From Bacillota bacterium (lineage in GTDB: Bacteria > Bacillota > Clostridia > Oscillospirales > Ruminococcaceae), in the NCBI GenBank assembly GCA_023458875.1, contig JAEWXO010000054.1:1-51996 (forward strand): a stretch of 51,996 nt of DNA, given 5' to 3'. A program made the position numbers and the translations under genes. Numbering within the stretch: the first letter of the stretch is position 1; every line of letters begins with the position of its first letter. Shown in pieces: positions 27,363 through 34,924 of the stretch. The notes beneath the pieces are model-generated. The model saw only the letters and a list, made by a program, of their open reading frames with translations, was not told where the DNA came from and did no database searches.

Positions 27363-27540
27363 GTTGTATTTCCAGCAGCGTCTTTATCTGACGGGCGAAG
27401 GTTATTAATTCGCTTGACAGTGGGATGAACATAGCTGAAATCAATGACATATGTTGACATGCGGAAATTCAGTTTAGGAAATGATACGCAGGAATAGCGT
27501 GAACCAAGCGTATAAACGTGTAAATTAAAACAAATGAGCA

Positions 27541-27681
27541 TTCACAATTAATCAGGTGAATAAATGTAAATACAAGCCAAATCTAATCCCAATGGTAGAA
27601 ATGCAAAAAGTAGAAAAGAAAAAATACCGAAGGATAAGAATACCGGCACTGGTAGACAAAATAATGCAGCAAGCAATTTAA
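27541..27681 (+). pseudogene. Possible group II intron reverse-transcriptase remnant
   Basis: An open frame ending in TAA at 27679-27681 reads YKPNLIPMVEMQ, then KYRRIRIPALVDKIMQQAI. Group II intron reverse transcriptases have YKPxPVxRVxIPK followed by RPLGIPTVxDRxxQQAI in the same region, and the spacing agrees. Only about 35 residues align, no start or catalytic YADD block is present, and the frame stops right after QQAI. It is either a decayed fragment or a chance match. Confidence 0.4.
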
Positions 27682-27781
27682 TTATAATATAGATCTTGTA
27701 GACATATTCCTAATTTTGCGATATACTTATTTATAACAACACATAGGATATCCCCCGCCTCAAAAGGCTATGGGTTCTATT

Positions 27782-27859
27782 CTTCCGTTCAGTCGGAGTA
27801 CAATCTCCGACTGAACGGAAGCAATTTTTCGAATCGGCTCTGCTTTTAACAAGCAGAGC
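27782..27859 (+). repeat. Two adjacent perfect hairpins
   Basis: The first is a 17-bp perfect stem (27782-27798 with 27805-27821) with a 6-nt loop, followed by CAATTTTTC. The second is a 9-bp stem GCTCTGCTT/AAGCAGAGC (27837-27845, 27851-27859) with a 5-nt loop. Neither follows a gene. They could be a terminator for an unseen small RNA, or remains of a mobile element. Confidence 0.6.
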
Positions 27860-27950
27860 TTTGAATGTATAAGTGTTACAATTGTGACGAAAAGGAGAAG
27901 GTAAATGGGCAACTTTTTTACATACTTTATCATATTTTATGTAGTTAGTC

Positions 27951-28072
27951 AATAAAAAACGCATATTTTCAGACACATTATAATATAAAAACGCATATTT
28001 TCAGGTGAATTTTGATTTAAAAATGCATATTTTTCAGAGCAATTCAATAAAAAAATGCATATTTATTTTTTT
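27951..28072. repeat. Four units of a 32-nt tandem repeat
   Basis: GCATATTT occurs at 27961, 27993, 28025 and 28057, spaced exactly 32 nt. Units 1-3 share GCATATTTTCAG and end in AAAAAC or AAAAAT; unit 4 is cut off after GCATATTTA. The middle of each unit differs. The units are too diverged and too close together for a CRISPR array. Phased A/T runs suggest bent DNA or a protein-binding array. Confidence 0.7.
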
Positions 28073-28184
28073 ACAACCTGGTTACCCAGAAATTCATAGC
28101 TTGTTATGGAAGAATCTGAGACCGGATGTTTATAAAAAAACTTTGTTGATATTCAGCCATACAATAAAGTGAGGCAGATATATG

Positions 28185-28255
28185 AGCGAAGTCCAGGCAA
28201 CCGCAAAGCCCCGCCGACTCGTGCCGGGCCGAAATCTTTGTCTGAGTAGTAGATA
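28185..28255. ncRNA. Unassigned structured element, copy B
   Basis: The 31-nt core at 28205-28235 matches copy A (24297-24327): AAAGCCC, ACT, GTGCCG and GAAAT at identical spacing. One stem position changes from A-T in copy A to G-C here, which supports a real hairpin, but the next position would be an A-C mismatch. The core ends 55 nt before the -35 box of proC, again upstream of the promoter. The segment GCAACCGCAAAGCC slightly recalls the c-di-GMP-I riboswitch core, but the rest does not fit. Confidence 0.4.
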
Positions 28256-28290
28256 TTTTAATAATAAATTTTATCAGTATAAAAAATACC

Positions 28291-28319
28291 TTGATAATAA
28301 TTCATAACTCGTGTATAAT
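28291..28319 (+). promoter_or_regulatory. Promoter of proC
   Basis: TTGATA (28291-28296) and TATAAT (28314-28319) have a 17-nt spacer. The implied start lies about 33 nt before the ATG. Confidence 0.8.
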
Positions 28320-28358
28320 TATTAATACATGCAATAAAAATTTTTGGAGGCAGAAAAT

Positions 28359-29159
28359 ATGAAAAATATTGGATTTCTGGGTGCCGGCAATATGGGATAT
28401 GCTATTATGAAGGGTATTTCCGGAAGTGATTTAAAGGATATAAATCTCTTTGCATTTGATTTAAGTGATGAAGCAAAGGAAAGGGTAAAGAAAACAGGTG
28501 TTACTGTATGCAGCTCTGAAAAAGAGCTTACGGAAAAATGCGATTTCATTTTTCTTGCTGTAAAACCACAGGTTCTTTCAGGAGTTCTTGAAACAATAAA
28601 GGATTCTCTCACACCTGAAAAGGTAGTTGTTTCAATAGCTGCGGGAATAACCGGCGAATACCTGAAGTCAGCTACATCCGAAGGATTAAAGGCAGTTCTT
28701 GTTATGCCTAATACTCCGCTCCTTCTCGGTGAGGGTGCTACAGCACTTGCAAAGGTTGAGCCTACAACAGATGAAGAGTTTGCTCTTGTGTGTGATATTT
28801 TCAGTGCATGCGGAGATACAGCAATACTTTCACCTGATAAAATGAAGGAAATAATTGCGGTAAACAGCAGCAGTCCGGCTTTTATCTATCTGTTTGCAAA
28901 GGGATTTATCGAGTACGCACAGTCTCAGGGGATTTCAGAGGACGTGGCAAAGAAGCTGTTTTCAAAAACCCTTATCGGATCGGCTAAAATGATAACGGAT
29001 TCGGGCAACTCTATTGATGAACTTATTAAAATGGTTTCATCACCGGGAGGAACCACTCTTGCAGGACTTGACAGATTATACGAGGGAAATCTTGTAGGTA
29101 CTGTCAAAAATGCATGTGAAAGCTGTACGAAACGTGCTTATGAACTTTCAAAGAAATAA
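28359..29159 (+). CDS. proC: Pyrroline-5-carboxylate reductase
   Basis: ProC reduces pyrroline-5-carboxylate to proline with NAD(P)H in the cytosol. The 266 residues start IGFLGAGNMGYAIMKGI, the Rossmann nucleotide site. They contain VMPNTPLLLGEGATAL and end with the catalytic-domain block MVSSPGGTTLAGLDRLYEG. ATG at 28359 is preceded by GGAGG; the upstream in-frame start overlaps that site and is rejected. No other proline gene is adjacent. Confidence 0.96.
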   Translation: MKNIGFLGAGNMGYAIMKGISGSDLKDINLFAFDLSDEAKERVKKTGVTVCSSEKELTEKCDFIFLAVKPQVLSGVLETIKDSLTPEKVVVSIAAGITGEYLKSATSEGLKAVLVMPNTPLLLGEGATALAKVEPTTDEEFALVCDIFSACGDTAILSPDKMKEIIAVNSSSPAFIYLFAKGFIEYAQSQGISEDVAKKLFSKTLIGSAKMITDSGNSIDELIKMVSSPGGTTLAGLDRLYEGNLVGTVKNACESCTKRAYELSKK

Positions 29160-29234
29160 TACGTCAGTATAATTATCCGTGTTTATGAAGCTTAAAAATA
29201 AAAAACAGTCGTCATAATTTAAAATCATCAGTCA

Positions 29235-29270
29235 TACTTATTTATTAAAGGATAAAAAAATAAGTAAGGA
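29235..29270 (+). promoter_or_regulatory. Hairpin abutting the ribosome site of the SpoIIM-like gene
   Basis: TACTTATTT (29235-29243) pairs with AAATAAGTA (29258-29266), reaching into the AAGGA site (29266-29270). It might reduce ribosome access. All pairs but two are A-T, so the stem is weak. Confidence 0.3.
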
Positions 29271-29278
29271 TGATTGCT

Positions 29279-29896
29279 ATGAAAAATAAAGAACGAAAAT
29301 ATTCAGACGAAGACATTAAAAGGACAAGAGTTATATTTCTTTTGTTCGGGGCAATATTAACCGGTGTGATACTGGGAACGCTTATCTACTGTATGAAGGA
29401 TGACAAAAGCATATTCCTCTCGGACAAGCTTAATCATGGTTTCATTAAGCTTTCGGAACGTCAGTCTATATTAAGTGTATTTTACAGGGCTGTTTCGTGT
29501 ACGTCGCTTCTTGTTATTATGCTGTTTTTTTTCGGGTTCTGTTCAATATCTCAGCCTGCTGAAATATTTATTCTGTTTTACCGCGGAACGGCACTTGGAA
29601 TATCAATTTCATATATTTACGGGGTGTATGGTACAAAGGGAATCCTTGTATCAGCAGCAATGATACTGCCGCATGCACTCATAACTTCCGTTGTTCTTGT
29701 ACTTGCATCAAGAGAAGCACTCAGATTTTCAAATCTGTATATGTTTTATCTGACTGGACAAACACCTGATGAGAGTTTAAGACCCCAGCTGAAGCTTTAT
29801 TTAATAAAATTTGTTGTGCTTATGGCATTTGTACTTGTTTCGTCTTTAATTGACTGTGTTATTACATATCTTCTGACAGATGTTTTAATTGTATAA
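29279..29896 (+). CDS. SpoIIM-like (DUF95) membrane protein
   Basis: The 205-residue protein has about five hydrophobic segments. The pattern fits the SpoIIM/DUF95 family, which in Bacillus acts in forespore engulfment, but it also occurs in non-sporulating Ruminococcus, where its role is unknown. FFGFCSISQPAEIFILFYRG followed by GTALGISISY is the family-like core. I choose ATG at 29279 (MKNKERKYSD), because AAGGA lies 8 nt before it; the ATG at 29270 overlaps that site. The DUF624-like gene follows after 24 nt, probably in the same transcript. Confidence 0.7.
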   Translation: MKNKERKYSDEDIKRTRVIFLLFGAILTGVILGTLIYCMKDDKSIFLSDKLNHGFIKLSERQSILSVFYRAVSCTSLLVIMLFFFGFCSISQPAEIFILFYRGTALGISISYIYGVYGTKGILVSAAMILPHALITSVVLVLASREALRFSNLYMFYLTGQTPDESLRPQLKLYLIKFVVLMAFVLVSSLIDCVITYLLTDVLIV

Positions 29897-29920
29897 ATAA
29901 AAAATTAGGAGCGTGAAAAT

Positions 29921-30760
29921 TTGGCTGGTTTTTTTGGATTGGGAAATTATCAGAATTCAGGAGCGGGTATAGCAAAGGACAGATTAAATAAAAGCAGATT
30001 CAAAATGTTTTTTGAAATACTTAGCGTGAGAATATGGAAAATATTTGCCCTGAACTTCTTATATGTGATATTCTGCATACCTATAATAACTATTGGCCCT
30101 GCCACGGCAGGAATTACAAAGGTTCTTAAAAATTATTCAATAGACAGAAATGCATTTGTCTGGTCTGATTTTATAAGTACCTTCAAGAAAAATTTTCTGA
30201 AGACATGTATCCTTGGAATAGTGGATTTAATAGCATATGCCGGAGTAGCAACAGGATGCTATATATATCCCAAAATGTCAGAAGCATCGGGAAATAATCT
30301 GTTTTACGTGCTTTTTGTACTGACGCTCAGTGTGGCAATCACATTTACAATAATGAATTTTTATATGTATCTGATGATTGTATCAACTGATTTGTCGATG
30401 AAAAACATTATTAAAAATTCACTTGTACTGACATTTCTGGCACCAAAGCAAAACCTTCTGGCTTTACTGCTGATGGTGGTGATTTCTGTAATTTCTTTCC
30501 TTCTTCCGTTGTGGAATCTTCAGTTTTTATTTCTGATGGCCTTTGCTCCTGCAACGCTTATTGCATTTATTATCTGCTATAACTGTTATCCTGTTATACA
30601 GAAGTATGTAATAAATCCATATTATGAAAAGGCAGGTAAGGTTAATCCTGAAAGCCCAGAAGCATATGAAGAAAATGAAGATGCATTATTTGAGGATATG
30701 GGTGGAAAAGAAAAACCTATTGAAGTGAAAAAGAGTAAAAAGGGAAAAACTATTTCATAA
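29921..30760 (+). CDS. DUF624/YesL-like membrane protein
   Basis: This 279-residue protein begins with FFGLGNYQNSGAGIAKD and has about five membrane helices (about 40-65, 100-120, 130-155, 180-200 and 205-230). It ends in a charged tail rich in Glu and Lys. The N-terminal pattern and helix layout fit DUF624, a family often near carbohydrate transporters, with no proven activity. The start is TTG at 29921, with TAGGAG upstream. It follows the SpoIIM-like gene closely. Confidence 0.7.
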   Translation: MAGFFGLGNYQNSGAGIAKDRLNKSRFKMFFEILSVRIWKIFALNFLYVIFCIPIITIGPATAGITKVLKNYSIDRNAFVWSDFISTFKKNFLKTCILGIVDLIAYAGVATGCYIYPKMSEASGNNLFYVLFVLTLSVAITFTIMNFYMYLMIVSTDLSMKNIIKNSLVLTFLAPKQNLLALLLMVVISVISFLLPLWNLQFLFLMAFAPATLIAFIICYNCYPVIQKYVINPYYEKAGKVNPESPEAYEENEDALFEDMGGKEKPIEVKKSKKGKTIS

Positions 30761-30778
30761 AATAATCTTTAAAATATC

Positions 30779-30807
30779 TTTACAAATATTATTATTTGTG
30801 GTATAAT
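30779..30807 (+). promoter_or_regulatory. Promoter of rpsO
   Basis: TTTACA (30779-30784) and TATAAT (30802-30807) have a 17-nt spacer. The implied leader is about 94 nt. Confidence 0.8.
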
Positions 30808-30842
30808 AATATTTGTACCGTGTACTTGGAATATGGATATTG

Positions 30843-30882
30843 CCCGACAGGGAAGCTGACCTTCCTTATTCTATGTTATCGG
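30843..30882 (+). promoter_or_regulatory. rpsO leader structure, possible S15 autoregulation
   Basis: In the leader, GGAAG and CTTCC (near 30853 and 30863) form a hairpin, and the outer bases CCGA and TCGG (30847-30882) can close a larger loop. S15 binds its own leader in several bacteria using different folds, so a similar role is plausible but not shown. Confidence 0.35.
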
Positions 30883-30907
30883 AATTAAATTTAAAGAGGT
30901 GGAAAAA

Positions 30908-31174
30908 ATGTTATTAAAAGAGGAAAAGACAGCTGTCATCGAGGCTAACAAGACTCACGAAAAGGATACAGGTTCTCCTGAAGTTCAGATTGCAATTCTT
31001 ACAAAGAGAATTAACGATCTTACAGAACATCTTAAGGTTCATAAGAAGGACTTCCATTCAAAGAGAGGTCTTCTCAAGATGATCGGTCACAGACGTAACC
31101 TGCTTAACTACCTTATGAAAAAGGATGTTAACAGATATCGTGCTGTTATAAGCAAACTCGGATTACGTAAGTAA
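30908..31174 (+). CDS. rpsO: 30S ribosomal protein S15
   Basis: S15 binds 16S rRNA early and bridges to the large subunit. The ATG at 30908 (MLLKEEKTAVIEANKTHEKD) gives 88 residues and has AGAGGTGG upstream; the GTG at 30899 falls in that site and is less likely. GSPEVQIAILTKRINDLTEH and DFHSKRGLLKMIGHRRNLL are family blocks. rpsO followed by pnp is a common order. Confidence 0.96.
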   Translation: MLLKEEKTAVIEANKTHEKDTGSPEVQIAILTKRINDLTEHLKVHKKDFHSKRGLLKMIGHRRNLLNYLMKKDVNRYRAVISKLGLRK

Positions 31175-31180
31175 TTATAA

Positions 31181-31214
31181 AAAAGGCAGTTTGGAGAAAT
31201 CCTTTCTGCCTTTT
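31181..31214 (+). terminator. Terminator of rpsO
   Basis: AAAAGGCAG (31181-31189) pairs with CTGCCTTTT (31206-31214), with an inner GGA/TCC. It lies 7 nt after the stop and may give partial readthrough into pnp. Confidence 0.85.
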
Positions 31215-31228
31215 AAGTATTTACAATC

Positions 31229-31306
31229 GGCAGTGCAGTATTGATTTTAGCATTAAACTGAGAACTTAAAGCATTGAATTTTCAGTTTATTGCTAAATAT
31301 ACTGCC
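31229..31306 (+). promoter_or_regulatory. Long hairpin in the pnp leader
   Basis: GGCAG...AGTAT...TTTAGCATTAAACTGA (31229-31261) pairs with TCAGTTTATTGCTAAATATACTGCC (31282-31306) around a loop of about 20 nt, with a few bulges. In E. coli a similar pnp leader hairpin is cut by RNase III and lets PNPase control itself. A matching role here is inference. Confidence 0.55.
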
Positions 31307-31342
31307 TGAGGATTAAAAAAATTTATTTGGAGGCGGTTAAAA

Positions 31343-33454
31343 ATGTTCGAAAATTACAGAAAATTTGAAACAGCATTTGCCGGAAGGCCATTAGTTGTAG
31401 AAACAGGAAAAGTATGCGGTCTGTCAAACGGTTCATGCTGGGTAAGATACGGCGAAACAGTAGTTATGGCAAACGTTACAGCAAGTGTAAAGCCAAGAGA
31501 GGGCATTGATTTTTTCCCTCTTTCAGTTGATTACGAGGAAAGACTATATGCTGTAGGAAAAATTCCCGGCTCATTTATGAAAAGAGAAGGAAAGCCAACA
31601 GAAAAGGCAATTCTTACTTCAAGAGTCGTAGATCGTCCTATCAGACCTCTGTTCCCGAAGGACATGAGAAATGATGTTTCAGTAGTAATGACAGTACTTG
31701 CTGTAGATCCTGACAATTCACCTGAAATTACAGGTATGATTGCAACATCTATTGCAATTTCAATATCAGATATTCCTTGGAACGGACCTATCGCAGGTGT
31801 AAGCATCGGTCTTGTAGACGGAGATCTTGTTTTAAATCCTGACCTTGCACAGAGAGCAAATAACGATCTTAACCTTACAATCGCAGCTTCTATGGAAAAG
31901 ATAGTTATGATTGAGGCCGGTGCAAATGAAGTTCCTGACGAAAAAATGCTTGAGGCTATTGAATTCGGCCATGCTGAAATCAAAAAGATGGTTGCGTTTA
32001 TCAGCGATATTCAGAAGCAGATAGGCAAAATGAAATTTGAATTTGAGTCACAGGAAGTTGACCACGATATGTTTGACGCAATAGAAGAATTTGCTGCAGA
32101 ACGTGTTAAGGTCGCTCTTGATACAGACGATAAGACAGTAAGAGAAGAAAGACTCCAGCCGATAAAGGATGACATTCATGAAAAATTTGATGAGTTATAT
32201 CCTGAAAAGGTATTAATGATAGACGAATGTATTTACAAGCTTCAGAAGAAGATAGTAAGAAACTGGCTTTATGAAGGCAAGCGTGTTGATGGCAGAGGAA
32301 TAGACGAAATAAGACCGCTCAACGCTGAAGTAGGACTTCTTCCTAGAGTTCATGGTTCAGGTATGTTCACAAGAGGACAGACACAGGTTCTTACAATAGC
32401 TACTCTTGGCCCTATAAGTGATTCACAGAAGATAGACGGCCTTGACGAAGAAGAGACAAAGCGTTATATGCATCAGTATAATTTCCCTTCATATTCTGTT
32501 GGTGAGACAAAGCCAAGCAGAGGACCGGGAAGACGTGAAATAGGCCATGGCGCACTTGCAGAAAGAGCACTTGAGCCGGTTATTCCTCCGATTGAAAAAT
32601 TCCCATATGCATTAAGACTTGTTTCCGAAGTTCTTTCATCAAACGGTTCAACATCACAGGGTTCTATCTGTGGTTCAACTCTTGCACTTATGGATGCAGG
32701 TGTTCCGATAAAGGCACCGGTTGCAGGTATTTCATGCGGACTTATCACAAAGCCTGACAGTGATGATTTTGCGACTATGGTTGACATTCAGGGACTTGAG
32801 GACTTCTTCGGAGATATGGACTTCAAGGTTGGCGGTACACATAACGGTATCACAGCTATTCAGGTAGATATCAAGGTTGACGGACTCACAATGCCTATTA
32901 TAAGGGAAGCTTTTGAAAAGACAAGAAAAGCACGTTTGTATATTCTTGACGAAATAATGCTGAAGGCTATTCCGGAGCCAAGAGATCATGTAAACCAATA
33001 CGCTCCTAAGATGCTTCAGACAAAGATTCCTGTTGACAAAATACGTGACGTAATAGGACAGGGCGGAAAGGTTATTCAGAAGATTTCTGCTGAATGTGAA
33101 GTTAAGATTGATATTTCAGAAGACGGCTCAGTATTCATTTCAGGAATCGATCTTGAAAAGACAAACAAGGCTCTTCAGGTAATCAACACTATAGTTCATG
33201 ACCCTGAGGTAGGTGCGATATACAAGGGCAAGGTTGTACGCATCATGCAGTTCGGCGCATTTGTTGAAATAGCACCTGGAAAGGACGGCCTGGTTCACAT
33301 TTCAAAGCTTGACAAGTCAAGAGTTGAAAAGGTAGAGGATATAGTTTCTATCGGTGACGAGATCGTTGTAAAGGTAATGGAAATTGACAGTCAGGGCAGA
33401 ATAAATCTTTCAAGAAAAGATGCACTTGCTGATATAGAAGCTAAGAAATCATAA
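31343..33454 (+). CDS. pnp: Polyribonucleotide nucleotidyltransferase (PNPase)
   Basis: PNPase degrades RNA 3' to 5' with phosphate. The 703 residues hold two RNase PH domains (the second with RGQTQVLTIATLG and the catalytic-site block GSICGSTLALMDAG), then a KH domain with VIGQGGKVIQKI and a C-terminal S1 domain (YKGKVVRIMQFGAFVEIAPG). GGAGGCGG precedes the start. It follows rpsO and a long hairpin. Confidence 0.97.
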   Translation: MFENYRKFETAFAGRPLVVETGKVCGLSNGSCWVRYGETVVMANVTASVKPREGIDFFPLSVDYEERLYAVGKIPGSFMKREGKPTEKAILTSRVVDRPIRPLFPKDMRNDVSVVMTVLAVDPDNSPEITGMIATSIAISISDIPWNGPIAGVSIGLVDGDLVLNPDLAQRANNDLNLTIAASMEKIVMIEAGANEVPDEKMLEAIEFGHAEIKKMVAFISDIQKQIGKMKFEFESQEVDHDMFDAIEEFAAERVKVALDTDDKTVREERLQPIKDDIHEKFDELYPEKVLMIDECIYKLQKKIVRNWLYEGKRVDGRGIDEIRPLNAEVGLLPRVHGSGMFTRGQTQVLTIATLGPISDSQKIDGLDEEETKRYMHQYNFPSYSVGETKPSRGPGRREIGHGALAERALEPVIPPIEKFPYALRLVSEVLSSNGSTSQGSICGSTLALMDAGVPIKAPVAGISCGLITKPDSDDFATMVDIQGLEDFFGDMDFKVGGTHNGITAIQVDIKVDGLTMPIIREAFEKTRKARLYILDEIMLKAIPEPRDHVNQYAPKMLQTKIPVDKIRDVIGQGGKVIQKISAECEVKIDISEDGSVFISGIDLEKTNKALQVINTIVHDPEVGAIYKGKVVRIMQFGAFVEIAPGKDGLVHISKLDKSRVEKVEDIVSIGDEIVVKVMEIDSQGRINLSRKDALADIEAKKS

Positions 33455-33464
33455 TAAAAATTTT

Positions 33465-33504
33465 AAAATGCCGCACATGAGTTTATCTGCATGTACGGCA
33501 TTTT
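33465..33504 (+). terminator. Terminator of pnp
   Basis: AAAATGCCG (33465-33473) pairs with CGGCATTTT (33496-33504); an inner CATG/CATG extends the stem. It lies 10 nt after the stop. Confidence 0.88.
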
Positions 33505-33557
33505 ATGTGTTTAGCAAAATGCTGATATTAATTCTTTCACATATCAATAAAATATCA

Positions 33558-33586
33558 TTGCAAAATTTCTTAAAAGGTGATAAAAT
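33558..33586 (+). promoter_or_regulatory. Promoter of the phosphoglycerate mutase gene
   Basis: TTGCAA (33558-33563) and TAAAAT (33581-33586) have a 17-nt spacer. The implied start near 33593 favours the ATG at 33622 over that at 33604, which would leave only about 11 nt of leader. Confidence 0.65.
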
Positions 33587-33621
33587 AATAACAGGATTAA
33601 TATATGAAAGGTAGTTTTATT

Positions 33622-34830
33622 ATGAAATATCTTGTACTTTTATGCGATGGTATGGCAGATTACCCTGTTGAGGAATTAGGCGGAAAAACCCCGTTGCAGG
33701 CTGCATATTCACCTAATATGGATTCGCTCGCAAAGGATGGTATTGTAGGTCTTGTAAAAACAGTATCAGATGATATGAAACCCGGAAGCGATGTTGCAAA
33801 TTTATCTGTTCTTGGCTACGATCCACATAAATATTATACCGGAAGATCCCCTCTGGAGGCGGGAAGTATCGGTATCGACATGAAGGATACAGATGTATCA
33901 CTGCGATGCAATCTCGTTACACTGACAGATGAGGCTGATTATGAGGATAAAACAATTGTTGACTATTGTGCAGGAGATATTTCAACTGAGGATGCAAAGA
34001 TTTTTATAGATTATCTTGCAGAAAAGCTTGATAATTATGAATTTAAATTTTACAGTGGCATAAGCTACAGGCACTGTCTGATATGGAACAACGGTACACT
34101 TGATGTAGGAACACTTACACCTCCTCATGATATAACGGGAAATCCGATAAAACAATATGTTCCTATGCACCAAAACGCTCAGAAATTATATGAGCTTATG
34201 AAAAAATCATATGATTTACTAAAGGATCATCCGCTGAATAAGCAAAGAGAAAAGAACGGACTCAGACCGGCTAACAGTATATGGCTATGGGGTGAGGGTG
34301 TAAAGGCACAGCTTGACCCTTTTATGGAAAAGTTCGGACTAAAGGGTTCAATGATTTCTGCAGTTGATCTTTTAAAGGGAATAGGTAAATTCTCTGAAAT
34401 GGATGTTATAAATGTAGACGGTGCAACAGGATATATTGATACAAATTTTGAAGGAAAAGCACAGGCTGCGATAAATGAGTTCAAAAACGGAAAGGACTTT
34501 GTATATATTCACGTTGAAGCGCCTGATGAATGCGGTCACAGAAATGAAACGGAAAACAAGAAGAAATCAATTGAGCTTATAGACAGGCTGATACTCGGCC
34601 CTGTTGTTGAGGCACTAAAGGAAATGGATGACTTTAAGGTTCTCGTTACTCCTGATCATGCAACGCCGCTTTCATTAAAGACACATACAAATGACCCTAT
34701 ACCGTTTATTATGTATAACAGTACAAAGAAACAGGACGGTCCTTCTGAGTTCAATGAGGATACTGCAAAAAAATCCGGATATTTCATTGAAACAGGCTTT
34801 ACAATAATGGACAGGTTTGTTAATTGCTGA
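33622..34830 (+). CDS. apgM: Archaeal-type cofactor-independent phosphoglycerate mutase
   Basis: This enzyme interconverts 3- and 2-phosphoglycerate in glycolysis. The 402 residues start MKYLVLLCDGMADYPVEELG, with the metal-binding Asp early. LSVLGYDPHKYYTGRSPLEA and the late metal sites HVEAPDECGHRNE and VLVTPDHATPLSLKTH are alkaline-phosphatase-superfamily features. It is the aPGM type, distinct from the longer bacterial GpmI, and often seen in Clostridia. The ATG at 33622 has AAAGG about 10 nt upstream; an in-frame ATG at 33604 with AGGA is possible. Confidence 0.9.
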   Translation: MKYLVLLCDGMADYPVEELGGKTPLQAAYSPNMDSLAKDGIVGLVKTVSDDMKPGSDVANLSVLGYDPHKYYTGRSPLEAGSIGIDMKDTDVSLRCNLVTLTDEADYEDKTIVDYCAGDISTEDAKIFIDYLAEKLDNYEFKFYSGISYRHCLIWNNGTLDVGTLTPPHDITGNPIKQYVPMHQNAQKLYELMKKSYDLLKDHPLNKQREKNGLRPANSIWLWGEGVKAQLDPFMEKFGLKGSMISAVDLLKGIGKFSEMDVINVDGATGYIDTNFEGKAQAAINEFKNGKDFVYIHVEAPDECGHRNETENKKKSIELIDRLILGPVVEALKEMDDFKVLVTPDHATPLSLKTHTNDPIPFIMYNSTKKQDGPSEFNEDTAKKSGYFIETGFTIMDRFVNC

Positions 34831-34848
34831 AAATTTTAATACATAAAA

Positions 34849-34889
34849 AAAATATTCCGTAAAGTTTCGAATACTTTACGGAGTATTTT
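34849..34889. terminator. Bidirectional terminator between convergent genes
   Basis: A 17-bp stem (34849-34865 with 34873-34889, one T-G pair) has a 7-nt loop and A/T runs on both sides. It serves the mutase gene on the plus strand and the dockerin gene on the minus strand. Confidence 0.9.
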
Positions 34890-34924
34890 TATGTTATTTT
34901 ATGATAAATTGAATATTAAAAATA

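Larger units (their letters stand above)
27282..28358. other. 1-kb gene-free stretch with repeats and remnants
   Basis: No convincing intact gene lies here. It holds the GH74 terminator (27324-27362), a possible reverse-transcriptase remnant (27541-27681), two perfect hairpins (27782-27859), four units of a 32-nt repeat (27951-28072), structured element B (28185-28255) and the proC promoter (28291-28319). Short minus-strand frames at 27272-27541 and 27731-27976 have no recognisable product. Confidence 0.6.

Noticed and set aside
27272..27541. Minus-strand 89-codon gene
   Set aside because: It reads through the GH74 terminator stem and has no supporting start or motif.
27731..27976. Minus-strand 81-codon gene
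   Set aside because: It runs through the perfect hairpins and the tandem repeat, has no ribosome site, and resembles no family.
27951..28072. CRISPR array
   Set aside because: The 32-nt units are themselves the period, with no separate spacers, the repeats are imperfect, and no cas gene is nearby.
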